From an uncultured Eubacteriales bacterium (lineage in GTDB: Bacteria; Bacillota; Clostridia; Oscillospirales; Oscillospiraceae): DNA of 64,000 bases. Shown in pieces: positions 52,026 through 60,306 of this stretch. Below the pieces are notes generated by a model. The model ran no database searches, was not told the origin of the DNA, and worked only from the letters and a program-made list of their open reading frames with translations. Each line of letters opens with the position of its first letter. The stretch's first letter is position 1. Location of the stretch: NCBI GenBank assembly GCA_900079765.1, contig LT599017.1, positions 1,116,001 through 1,180,000 of the forward strand, given 5' to 3'. Both the position numbers and the translations under genes were made by a program.

Positions 52026-52092
52026 AAAACCAATTGAAATCAATTGGTTTTCCCTTTTTTGAAAGTGTAGCATAGACTCCGGCAAAGCGCAA
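52026..52092 (-). promoter_or_regulatory. Promoter and palindromic operator of the aldolase operon
   Basis: On the minus strand TTGCGC (52087-52092) and TACACT (52064-52069) are separated by 17 bases. Twelve bases further, AAAACCAATTG (52026-52036) and CAATTGGTTTT (52041-52051) form a perfect 11-pair inverted repeat around AAAT. It lies over the expected transcription start, a good position for the operon's own DeoR protein. The ATG is 70 bases downstream. Confidence 0.72.
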
Positions 52093-52138
52093 GATAGAAC
52101 GCCTGTTTTCTGGTAAAAGCACAAAATCAGGGGAAAAA

Positions 52139-52170
52139 AGAGCCGCTGAATCATAAGATTCGGCGGCCTT
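52139..52170 (-). terminator. Palindromic terminator, copy 3 of the dispersed repeat
   Basis: AGAGCCGCTGAATC (52139-52152) faces GATTCGGCGGCCTT (52157-52170) around ATAA; one position is a G-T pair and one is mismatched. On the minus strand it is followed by TTTTTT and lies 57 bases after the stop of the 52227 gene. It is thus the terminator of that gene, upstream of the aldolase promoter. Confidence 0.82.
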
Positions 52171-52226
52171 TCCGGCAGGTATATGATAGGTGCCGGATTC
52201 AATATTGTGTTGGTTTTATACCTATA

Positions 52227-52796
52227 TTACCCTTTAACCTTTTTGATGGGCAGCCATAACTTAAACCCAACCAATCCGGCGTCACCGATATTTGGATTCT
52301 TCCACCATTCCCTTGAAAAAAGCTGTTCTTCCCTGTGGCGCCTTTCTTGAAAATCAAATTCATACCCATCCATATCCTTTAAGTACTCAGACATAACGCC
52401 GAAAGCTGTTTGCATGGATGAACCAATATCTATACTTCCGTCATCATGGAACTCATTCAATGCGATATCTCCCACTAAAAATAATCCTTTCGGCGCATCA
52501 CAAACATCAGCGCCTAAAAAACGATCGCCATTTCCTTCCTCTCCAAGCAAAAACATCTGCATGACATATTCGTGTGAACCCGCTTCCTCATTAGGCTGAT
52601 GTTCTTCCCCCTCCTGGTGATGCCCCTTAGGTGCACACCCGACACAGCGGCGAGCAGCGTAATCACTTAGATTATGAACAGCCCATTCCCGCAGTAAATC
52701 TCCAGCCACTCCCTCCGGCCCTTTGCAGTTTGCAAGAAAAGAAACCACGCGTTCATTGCTGTGTTCTTCAATACGAATCAAAGGATTTATGTCCAT
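52227..52796 (-). CDS. Uncharacterised soluble protein with Cys/His-rich stretch
   Basis: This 189-residue protein is of no family I recognise. There is no signal peptide or membrane helix. A central CVGCAPKGHHQEGEEHQ (about 51-67) is rich in Cys, His and Glu and could bind metal. Acidic stretches follow, with FLVGDIALNEFHDDGSIDIG and a C-terminal WLPIKK. ATG 52796 follows GGAGGGAATTTC. It has lower GC than its neighbours. It is transcribed alone, ending in the palindromic terminator. It is probably a real gene given the ribosome site and terminator. Confidence 0.6.
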   Translation of the reverse strand: MDINPLIRIEEHSNERVVSFLANCKGPEGVAGDLLREWAVHNLSDYAARRCVGCAPKGHHQEGEEHQPNEEAGSHEYVMQMFLLGEEGNGDRFLGADVCDAPKGLFLVGDIALNEFHDDGSIDIGSSMQTAFGVMSEYLKDMDGYEFDFQERRHREEQLFSREWWKNPNIGDAGLVGFKLWLPIKKVKG

Positions 52797-53272
52797 ATTG
52801 AAATTCCCTCCGTTCATTCAAATTTGAAATGAACTATATTATATCAAAGAACGCTGCAGATTTACAGAACTCTCTATCTTATAAACTGCTGGACCATGGC
52901 TTCAGATTTTAAATTTGAAGCTCAATTCCAAATAGAGGTGAGAGAAAAGCGCGGTGCGACTTGAGCAGAAGTTCTTTAAGAAAAAAGAATTTGGGGGGCA
53001 AAAGCATTGAAAACGCAGAAAAAACGCGAATTATGCAAAATGACGAAGGGCCTGGGCTTATGCAAAAAATTCGCTTGACATTATTTTGTCGATATATTAT
53101 ATATTAATTGTATACACGATATATACGATGTGTGTATCGCGCAAGAGGGATGGGGGAAAGCCGCATGAGCGCAGCAGACCCTCCTGGGAAAGAGAGGTCT
53201 TGTACAAGGAAAAAACATGATTCCCGAGCGGCGTATTTCAAAATCGGATTAAAAATGTTTGGAGGAGTTTAA
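52797..53272 (+). promoter_or_regulatory. Intergenic region with promoter and GntR-like operator
   Basis: In these 476 bases I see no gene. A strong promoter on the plus strand comprises TTGACA (53075-53080) and TATATA (53098-53103), with a 17-base spacer. Directly downstream lies TTGTATACAC (53108-53117), with the 8-base palindrome TGTATACA that resembles FadR/FCD-type GntR operators, and a further GTGTGTATCG. About 155 bases of 5' leader precede the MFS start at 53273. No GntR gene is within the window. Confidence 0.62.
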
Positions 53273-54496
53273 GTGTCACAAACTGAGAATGGCATCAAAA
53301 AGTATAGCTTGCCGATGTCTGTCATCTGTGGTTTCATGCTCTCGATGGGCGCGATCCACATGGATACCATCAACTGGACCCTGCCTAAGATCGCGCAGGA
53401 CCTGTCCAGCGGCAACAGCACCCTCATGGTCACTTCCGGCTTTTTCTATGGCATGATGATCGGCCATGTTCTGGTCGGCCCTATCTCCGATATGATCGGA
53501 AAGAAAAAGACCATGCTGCTGGGCTTTTTCATCTGCATCGTGGGCGCCATCATTGGCGCCAACTCCACCAGCCTGAGCGGGCTCATCGTCGCCCGCATGG
53601 TGCAGGGCCTGGGCGGAGCCGCCACCTCTAACGCTGCCCGCGCGGTGGGCGGCGACGCAGGCAAGGGCAAGGCCAGCGCCTTCGCCCTCACCTTCATGCA
53701 GATATTCTCCGGAGCGATCCCCATCATCCTGCCCCTGTCCGGCAAGTGGGTAGGCAACACCTGGGGCTGGCCCTCTATCTTCTGGCTGCAGGCCATCATC
53801 TGCGCTATCCTGTGTGTGCTCATGCTGATCTTCGTGGAGGAGACCTCCACCACCATGGGCAAGGGCTGCTTCCAGAGAATGGTTCGTGACTTCAAGAGCT
53901 GCATGCTCAGCCCCGAGTACCTGATGTTCGCCTTCTGTTTCGCCTTCAACATGGCGCTCTTCTTCTGCTACACCGGCTCCGCCTCCTTCGCCATGGTCAC
54001 CGAGCTGGGCATGGACAACAACGCCTACGCCAATATGTACGCCATCAACGCCGCCGTCATGGTGCCCGGCGCGATGCTGGGCCGTTTCCTGGCCAAGCGC
54101 ACCAAGCCCCAGACCACCATCCGTGTGTTTAACGTGCTCCAGGCCGCGGTGGCCATCATCATCAGCGTCCTGTTCATGACTCACGCCGCCAGCTACCAGC
54201 TCCTCCAGTTCGTGTGGTGGGTCTTCCCCTTCATTCAGGGCATCACCCTTCCCACCGCTCTGGCTTTGGGCCTGAACGCCTCCGGTAACATCACCGGCTC
54301 CGGCGCCGCCTTTATGGGCTTTGTGCAGTATGTGTTTTCCTCCATCACCACCACCATGCTCGCCTCCATCAAGGCCACCGGCTCCATCGGCAGCGTCATC
54401 GGCTGGATCATGACCGCCTGCGCCATCCTGTCCTTCGTCTGCTGCACCGCGGGCATCAAGCTGCTCAAGAAACGCAACCCGGACGCCGTAGCCTGA
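53273..54496 (+). CDS. Major facilitator superfamily carrier
   Basis: This 407-residue membrane carrier has about 12 helices. The start is GTG 53273, after TGGAGGAGTTTAA. The MFS loop signature appears as GPISDMIGKKKTMLLGF near residue 70, and ARMVQGLGGAATSNAARAVG marks the fourth and fifth helices, as in Bcr/CflA-type drug or metabolite carriers. It is the first gene of a unit with two hydrolases of carbon-carbon bonds, so import of their substrate is more likely than drug export. The solute is unknown. Confidence 0.88.
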   Translation: MSQTENGIKKYSLPMSVICGFMLSMGAIHMDTINWTLPKIAQDLSSGNSTLMVTSGFFYGMMIGHVLVGPISDMIGKKKTMLLGFFICIVGAIIGANSTSLSGLIVARMVQGLGGAATSNAARAVGGDAGKGKASAFALTFMQIFSGAIPIILPLSGKWVGNTWGWPSIFWLQAIICAILCVLMLIFVEETSTTMGKGCFQRMVRDFKSCMLSPEYLMFAFCFAFNMALFFCYTGSASFAMVTELGMDNNAYANMYAINAAVMVPGAMLGRFLAKRTKPQTTIRVFNVLQAAVAIIISVLFMTHAASYQLLQFVWWVFPFIQGITLPTALALGLNASGNITGSGAAFMGFVQYVFSSITTTMLASIKATGSIGSVIGWIMTACAILSFVCCTAGIKLLKKRNPDAVA

Positions 54497-54548
54497 CGGG
54501 CGGGGGAGACTCTGGGGCCCATACGAAAATCAATAAGGAGATACTCAA

Positions 54549-55397
54549 ATGGCTTATACATACAGCAAGTACCAGCCCTTCCGTACCCATCTGGAGGACT
54601 ACGCCGAGAAGTGGAGCGGCATGGCCCGCCTGCGCCGGGAGGACGGTATCCTGGAAGTCCGTTTCCATACGGACGACGGCCCGGCCCGTTTCTGCGAGGC
54701 CATCCACGCCGGTTACCTGGGGCTGCTCTTCGACATCGGCCACGATCCCGATAATGAGCTGGTCATCATCACCGGTACCGGGGACAGCTACCTCTCCCTG
54801 GCCGACGAGGAGATGTCCTTCGTACACGTGGACTATACCAGCAGCGTGACCTACGACTGGTGGTATCTGGTGGCCACCCGGGTCCCCCTGGCCTGGCTGG
54901 ACCTTCCCGTGCCCGTCATCTGCGCCGTCAACGGCCCCTTCACCATCCACCCCGAGTCGGTGCTCCTGTCCGACTACATCATCGCGGGGGACAACACCTA
55001 CACCGTGGACCGCCACCTGCAGGACGCGGGCTGCGCCCCTGTCGATGGCATCAACATCCTCTATGATAAACTGCTTGGGCCCAACGCGGGCCGCGCCATG
55101 CTCATGAACGGCGAGGTCATCAACGCCCAGCGGGGCAAGGACCTGGGCATCTTCGCCGAGGTCGTGCCTCACGGGCAGGAGCTCGCCCGCGCCTGGGAAT
55201 TTGCCCGGGACTATATGAAGAAGGTCCCCTCCCGGATGGTGCGCCGCATGACCCGTGAGGCCTTTACCCAGCCCCTGCGCGAGGCCTTTACGAAGGACAT
55301 CCGCTCCAGCCTCTGCCACGAGTGCTATTCCTCCGAACTGCGGACGGATTCGACTCCCGAGGCGGGCCACCAGAACATGGTGAACAAGGAGAAGTAA
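54549..55397 (+). CDS. Crotonase-fold protein resembling 6-oxocamphor hydrolase
   Basis: This 282-residue member of the enoyl-CoA hydratase/isomerase superfamily has GTGDSYLSLADEEM, LDLPVPVICAVNGPFTIHPE and LSDYIIAGDNT in the usual order. The later DRHLQDAGCAPVDGINIL places a His and an Asp where 6-oxocamphor hydrolase has catalytic His145 and Asp154, so a beta-diketone hydrolase role (retro-Claisen) is the best guess, not CoA chemistry. There is no CoA-anchoring motif that I can be certain of. AAGGAG precedes the ATG by eight bases. It lies between the carrier and an FAH-type hydrolase. Confidence 0.75.
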   Translation: MAYTYSKYQPFRTHLEDYAEKWSGMARLRREDGILEVRFHTDDGPARFCEAIHAGYLGLLFDIGHDPDNELVIITGTGDSYLSLADEEMSFVHVDYTSSVTYDWWYLVATRVPLAWLDLPVPVICAVNGPFTIHPESVLLSDYIIAGDNTYTVDRHLQDAGCAPVDGINILYDKLLGPNAGRAMLMNGEVINAQRGKDLGIFAEVVPHGQELARAWEFARDYMKKVPSRMVRRMTREAFTQPLREAFTKDIRSSLCHECYSSELRTDSTPEAGHQNMVNKEK

Positions 55398-55464
55398 TTT
55401 TTACTCAAAAGATTCGGCGAAGGAGTGACACTCCTGATACCAGTTTGAAAAAGGAGTGACCTAT

Positions 55465-56541
55465 ATGAAACTTGTCACATTTGAAGTAGAGACTCTTTTC
55501 GGTGAGGTGCGCCGCCTGGGCGCCATCCGGAAGGATGGTTATATCGTTGACCTCACCGCGGCGCGGGAGCTGCAGCTGGCCGCCCGGGGCGTGGCTCAGC
55601 CCTGGGTCCGGGCGGGACGTGACTGCCCGGATACAATGCTGGCCTTTATCCGTGCCGGCCAGCCCGCCCTGGACGCGGCGGCAGAGACTCTGGAGTTCGC
55701 GGCGGATCTGGGTACGGAGCGGGTGAACGGCGTCACCGCGGTGTTTGACTGCGCGGCGGTGCGTCTGCTCACGCCGCTGCCCAGGCCCAACTCCATCCGC
55801 TGTTTCTCCCTCAGCGAGAAGCACATGCTTGCGGGCATCGCCTCCATGCAGGACAGCGCCATGTGGGGCGGCACCAAGCCCTCCCTCACCGCGCTGCCCC
55901 CCGAGTGGTACAACCTGCCCACCTACTATAAGACCAGTACCTGCGAGGTCTACGGGCCTGACGACCTTGTGCCCTGGCCCGCCCTCACAGGTCGGTTTGA
56001 CTATGAGATGGAGGTGGCCGCAGTCATCGGGACCCGGGGCCGCCAGGTCTCCGTTGAGGACGGCGACAGCTACATCTTCGGGTATACCCTCTATAACGAC
56101 TGGAGTGCCCGCGATTTCCAGAACCGGGAGATGAGCGTGAACCTGGGGCCTGGTCTCTGTAAGGACAATGCCTCCTCCCTCGGCCCCTGCATCGTCACCC
56201 GGGACGAGTTCGACCTGATGGGCGCGCGGTTCACGGTGAAGGTGAACGGCGAGCTCTGGGCCGACACCAAGGTAGATTTCCACTTCCCCCTGGCCAAACT
56301 TGTGGAATATGTCTCCGAGGTGCAGACCATCTACCCTGGCGACATCTTTACCAGCGGCACTCTGCCCGGCGGCAGCGGCGCTGAGAAGAAGCTCTGGATA
56401 CCCGAAGGAGCCGTTGTGGAGCTGGAGGCCGAGGGTATGGGCGTCCTGCGCAACCGGGTCGGCGTGCGCGGGGAAGCTGCGCCTCTTCCCGCGGCCCAGC
56501 GCCCATGGAGCGCGGTCGCCAGGACTGAGGACGACGCGTAA
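55465..56541 (+). CDS. Fumarylacetoacetate hydrolase family protein
   Basis: This cytoplasmic protein of about 358 residues has a C-terminal FAH domain (about 110-345): FDYEMEVAAVIG, YTLYNDWSARDFQNREMS, LGPCIVTRDEFD and FTSGTLPGG. The acidic residues for the divalent metal (Glu in FDYEMEVA, Asp in NDWSARD) are visible. Members hydrolyse acyl-pyruvates, fumarylacetoacetate and related beta-diketones, or decarboxylate. The start is ATG 55465, eight bases after AAGGAG; an in-frame GTG lies nine bases earlier. It likely acts after the crotonase-fold enzyme in a ring-cleavage or diketone pathway; the substrate is not known. Confidence 0.88.
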   Translation: MKLVTFEVETLFGEVRRLGAIRKDGYIVDLTAARELQLAARGVAQPWVRAGRDCPDTMLAFIRAGQPALDAAAETLEFAADLGTERVNGVTAVFDCAAVRLLTPLPRPNSIRCFSLSEKHMLAGIASMQDSAMWGGTKPSLTALPPEWYNLPTYYKTSTCEVYGPDDLVPWPALTGRFDYEMEVAAVIGTRGRQVSVEDGDSYIFGYTLYNDWSARDFQNREMSVNLGPGLCKDNASSLGPCIVTRDEFDLMGARFTVKVNGELWADTKVDFHFPLAKLVEYVSEVQTIYPGDIFTSGTLPGGSGAEKKLWIPEGAVVELEAEGMGVLRNRVGVRGEAAPLPAAQRPWSAVARTEDDA

Positions 56542-56561
56542 AAAGCTTGAAACAATGCGGT

Positions 56562-56604
56562 GGCGGAGACGATTCCTGGAGCCTCTCCTGGGATCGTCTC
56601 CGCC
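56562..56604 (+). terminator. Stem-loop between FAH gene and ABC operon
   Basis: GGCGGAGACGAT (56562-56573) pairs with ATCGTCTCCGCC (56593-56604), and the enclosed bases can pair further. No T-run follows, so it may be a partial terminator or an mRNA end stabiliser separating the catabolic genes from the importer genes. Confidence 0.65.
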
Positions 56605-56710
56605 TCGGCGGCTTTCCTCCGCGGTGGTCAGGATTTGCATTTGACAACCATCCGGATCAAACGTATACTTCATGAATACATGAGGGACGGGCTTCTTTTA
56701 GAGGTGGAAA

Positions 56711-58402
56711 ATGACAAAGAAAATCAGCAGAGCGGCGCCCCTTTTTCTGGCGCTGGCACTGGCGCTCTCAGCCTGCGCCGGCACGCCCGCACCCAGCCAG
56801 AGCACCTCCCCTGACGAGGCGGCCAACGGCTCCTCCATTACCCGGAGCGTCAACGGGTCCGGCCAGAACATCACCTATGTCCACGCCGCCGAGGACATTC
56901 TCATGGAAAAGCCCGGCGACGCCCGTACCCTCTATGTGGGCGCCTATGGGGAGAACTATGTCACCAGCACCCTCTCCACCGTAGGGTATAATAACCTCAT
57001 TGCCATCTCCTTGATTTACGACACCCTCTTTTCCAAGAACTTTCAGACAGGAGAGGTGGAGTGCCGCATTGCCGAGCGGTATGAATTCATTGAGGACCAG
57101 GACGGGCCCATCCTGCACGTGGTCATCCGGTCCGGCCTCTATTTCCAGAGCGGCGACCCCATCACCGCCGCAGACTGCTTCGACTCCACCATCGGAAGGT
57201 TTGCCAAGACCGGCATAGTGCGCACCTACCTGGGGGACACCGTCGATGTGGACAACTCCTGGTACGAGGGAGACCGCGACCTCTATATCCGTCTCAGGCA
57301 GTACGACAGGACGGTACTTGAGTGCCTGTCCTGCCAGTGGTTCAATATTGGAAACTCCAGCTTTGAGGAGACCGCCACTGAGGAGGACTTCTGGGACAAG
57401 GTGGATGGCTCGGGCCCCTTTATCATTGAGGAGCAGATCTCCGGCGACTCCATGCGTCTGAAGGTGGACGACAATTACTGGGGCTGGGGCATCGTGGCGG
57501 AGCGGCCGAATTATGACTATATGGAGGTCAAGTTCTACTCCGAGGCCTCCATCATGGTCATCGACTATGAGAACGGCCAGCTGGACTGCTGCCTGGGTCT
57601 GGGCGTCAGCGATACAGAGCGTATTCTCTCCCAGGGAGAGACCCACAGCAATTTAAAACTTGCCTCCTCCGGCAACTACACCGTGATCTGCCTGCCGGCC
57701 TATAAAAAGGCCTTCAGCGATCCCAGAGTGCGAGAAGCCGTTTACTGCGCCATCGACACAGACGCCACCGCGGAGGCGGCCTACGGCGCGCTGGGCATAG
57801 AGATGAGCTCCTACGTCTCCTCCATGGCCCCCTACCGCCGGGAGTACCGGACGAACCGCTACGACCCTGACCGGGCTCGCCAGCTGCTGGCCGAGGCCGG
57901 ATACCGGGACGGAGACCTGACGCTCAACACGGTGGTCGCTTCCAGTGACGCTGCCGCCACTTCCATGGCGGAGATCATTCAGGCCTTTCTGGCCGAGGTG
58001 GGCATCAAGCTGACCATTGAGTCCTACGATTTCCCCACGGCGGTCCAGCTGCAGAGAAACGGCAGCGTGGACCTGTGCATCACCACGTTCTATACCATGA
58101 ACGCGGACATCTCGGGCTGTTTCATCCAGCTCCCGGAGGGGAGCTATAACCAGGCCGCCTGGCTCACCCAGCTGGACAGCGAGCTGGAGGCGCGGCTCCA
58201 GAGCGGGCGCTATACCAGCTCCGAGGAGGACGCGGAGGCGGACTACGCCTGGATACAGGACTGGCTGGATGAGAACATGTGGTACATCCCGATGGTGGAG
58301 TACAACACGGCGTTTCTCGCAAGAGACTATGTGGATGATTCCGGTTTCGATAATCTCATGCATACCCGGGACATCCGCGGCCTGGACCTTGTCAAGGACT
58401 GA
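56711..58402 (+). CDS. Peptide-type (family 5) substrate-binding lipoprotein
   Basis: This 563-residue exported protein has the lipobox LSACAG with Cys at about 21, then a Pro/Ser/Thr linker. The family 5 fold is shown by YNNLIAISLIYDTLFSKN, SGLYFQSGDPITAADCFDS and YDPDRARQLLAEAGYRDGD. The domain is standard in size. GAGGTGGAAA precedes the ATG. It captures the solute for the Dpp-type permeases that follow. The ligand could be a peptide, but the neighbouring hydrolase genes make another organic solute possible. Confidence 0.92.
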   Translation: MTKKISRAAPLFLALALALSACAGTPAPSQSTSPDEAANGSSITRSVNGSGQNITYVHAAEDILMEKPGDARTLYVGAYGENYVTSTLSTVGYNNLIAISLIYDTLFSKNFQTGEVECRIAERYEFIEDQDGPILHVVIRSGLYFQSGDPITAADCFDSTIGRFAKTGIVRTYLGDTVDVDNSWYEGDRDLYIRLRQYDRTVLECLSCQWFNIGNSSFEETATEEDFWDKVDGSGPFIIEEQISGDSMRLKVDDNYWGWGIVAERPNYDYMEVKFYSEASIMVIDYENGQLDCCLGLGVSDTERILSQGETHSNLKLASSGNYTVICLPAYKKAFSDPRVREAVYCAIDTDATAEAAYGALGIEMSSYVSSMAPYRREYRTNRYDPDRARQLLAEAGYRDGDLTLNTVVASSDAAATSMAEIIQAFLAEVGIKLTIESYDFPTAVQLQRNGSVDLCITTFYTMNADISGCFIQLPEGSYNQAAWLTQLDSELEARLQSGRYTSSEEDAEADYAWIQDWLDENMWYIPMVEYNTAFLARDYVDDSGFDNLMHTRDIRGLDLVKD

Positions 58403-58427
58403 GGAAGAAAACTCCGAGGTGATTTCG

Positions 58428-59351
58428 TTGCTTAAATACATCGTAAAGAGCATACTGCTGGTGATTCCCACGATGCTGGGCGTGGCCCTCATCGTCTTCA
58501 CGATCAACTACCTGACCCCGGGGGACCCGGTCGCCATTTATTACGACTTCGACTATACCCAGGAGCAGTATGACCAAAAGGCCGCGGAGTGGGGCCTGGA
58601 TAAGCCCTACGCCGAGCAGTTCGTCGCCTATCTCAAAAATATTGTCACGAAACTGGACTTCGGCTACTCCTACTATAGCGGCAAGAGCGTCATGTCCGAG
58701 CTGACCGCCCGCTTTCCCGTCTCCCTGCGCCTGGGACTCATCTCGGTGGCGCTGACGGTGGTCATCGGAATCCCGTTTGGCATCATATCAGCCACCCGGC
58801 AGTACTCCCTCCTGGACTATTCGGTGACCTTTATCTCTCTTTTCTTTGCCGCGGTTCCCGGCTTTTGGCTGTCTATGATGATGATCCTCCTCTTCTCCCA
58901 GCGGCTGGGGTGGCTGCCCGCCTCAGGTCTGACGGACTGGAGAAGCTATATCATGCCCGTCATCGCCTCCTCGGCCCAGTACATCGCCTCTGTTACCCGC
59001 CAGACCCGCTCCAGTATGCTGGAGGTCATCCGCCAGGACTACATACGCACCGCCCGCGCCAAGGGAATCGGCGAGAAGGCGGTCATCCACCGGCACGCTC
59101 TGCGCAACGCGCTGCTGCCGGTGGTCACGCTGGTTGGCCTTCAGGCCGGGGCGGTAATCGCGGGCTCCGCCATCATTGAGGCTGTCCACTCCTTTCCCGG
59201 CATGGGCGGGCTTATGATGACCGCCATCAACAATAAGGACTACAGCAGTATCCAGGCTGTCGTCCTGCTGCTGTCCGCCGTGGTATGCTTTATCAATGTG
59301 ATGGTGGACGTGCTCTACGCCTTAATCGACCCCAGGGTAAAGGTTCGCTGA
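58428..59351 (+). CDS. DppB/OppB-type ABC permease
   Basis: This permease of about 307 residues has the typical MLKYIVKSILLVIPTMLGV start (the first residue here is coded by TTG at 58428), the NYLTPGDPV segment and the EAA loop YIRTARAKGIGEKAVIH with ALRNALLPVV. The TTG follows CGAGGTG by six bases and gives the family N-terminus; the open frame upstream overlaps the binding-protein gene and is artefactual. It is the first of four coupled importer genes. Confidence 0.9.
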   Translation: MLKYIVKSILLVIPTMLGVALIVFTINYLTPGDPVAIYYDFDYTQEQYDQKAAEWGLDKPYAEQFVAYLKNIVTKLDFGYSYYSGKSVMSELTARFPVSLRLGLISVALTVVIGIPFGIISATRQYSLLDYSVTFISLFFAAVPGFWLSMMMILLFSQRLGWLPASGLTDWRSYIMPVIASSAQYIASVTRQTRSSMLEVIRQDYIRTARAKGIGEKAVIHRHALRNALLPVVTLVGLQAGAVIAGSAIIEAVHSFPGMGGLMMTAINNKDYSSIQAVVLLLSAVVCFINVMVDVLYALIDPRVKVR

Positions 59352-59409
59352 CCCGGAAGAAGGAAACGAACGCCCGGTCTGTCGGGCGGAGCAAGGAGCG
59401 AGTAATCGC

Positions 59410-60294
59410 ATGGAAATGGGAACTGAAAAGCAGGGGGGCCGGGGAGGCGGGCGGCACAGCCAGTGGGGCGACGTGTGGCTTCGGTTCCGCAGGAACCGGG
59501 TCGCTATGGTCTCCCTGGTCCTCCTTATCCTGATCATCCTCGTCACCGTGGGCTCCGAGGTCATTGCGCCCTATGCCTATGGGAAAATAGACCTGCCGGA
59601 GCGGTTTCAATTCCCCTCCGCACTCCACTGGTTCGGTACGGATAACCTGGGGCGGGACATCCTCTCCCGTGTGCTGGTAGGGGGAAAAATCTCCCTTCTT
59701 GTGGCCTTCCTCTCGGTGGGGCTGGCCGCAGTTGCCGGCTCCCTCCTGGGTGCGGCGGCGGGCTATTTCGGCGGGAAGTGGGAGCTGCTCATTATGAAGT
59801 GCACCGACGTGCTCATGGCCATTCCCGCCTTCCTGCTGGCGGTGAGCGTTTCCGTGGCGCTGGGTACCGGCGTGCTCGAAACAGCGCTGGCGGTGGGGCT
59901 GTGCAACATCCCAAGGTTTGTCCGGCTCATGCGGGCGGAGACCCTGGCGGTAAAGGGCAGGGAGTTCATCGAGGCCGCCCGGTCCTGCGGGTCCTCTCAT
60001 GGGAGGATCATCCTGCGGCATGTGTTCCCCAACGCGCTCTCCTCCACCATCGTCAATGTGACGCTGGGCGTAAGCACCGCGATTTTACAGATTTCCGGGC
60101 TCAGTTTCGTAGGCCTGGGCGTCCAGCCGCCTAACCCGGAGTGGGGCTCCATGCTGGCCAGCGGGCGGACCTATATTCGGGACTTCTGGCCAATGGTGGT
60201 CTTTCCGGGCATTGCCATCGTGGTGACGCTGATTCTCTTTAACCTGGTGGGCGACGGCCTCAGGGACGCGATGGACCCGAAACTGAAACGGTGA
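59410..60294 (+). CDS. DppC/OppC-type ABC permease
   Basis: This 294-residue permease has the class marker FGTDNLGRDILSRVLVGGK and the EAA loop EFIEAARSCGSSHGRIILRH, with six helices. AAGGAGCGAGTAATCGC precedes the ATG. It pairs with the preceding gene to form the membrane channel. Its hydrophilic 28-residue N-terminus is normal for the family. Confidence 0.92.
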   Translation: MEMGTEKQGGRGGGRHSQWGDVWLRFRRNRVAMVSLVLLILIILVTVGSEVIAPYAYGKIDLPERFQFPSALHWFGTDNLGRDILSRVLVGGKISLLVAFLSVGLAAVAGSLLGAAAGYFGGKWELLIMKCTDVLMAIPAFLLAVSVSVALGTGVLETALAVGLCNIPRFVRLMRAETLAVKGREFIEAARSCGSSHGRIILRHVFPNALSSTIVNVTLGVSTAILQISGLSFVGLGVQPPNPEWGSMLASGRTYIRDFWPMVVFPGIAIVVTLILFNLVGDGLRDAMDPKLKR

Positions 60295-60306
60295 GGAGCA
60301 TGGGAC

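Noticed and set aside
55405-56673. 422-codon minus-strand open frame opposite the FAH gene
   Set aside because: The FAH gene on the plus strand has clear motifs and a ribosome site; this frame has neither.
58269-58427. N-terminal extension of the DppB permease into the binding-protein gene
   Set aside because: It is read out of frame through a confirmed gene; the TTG at 58428 restores the normal family N-terminus behind a ribosome site.
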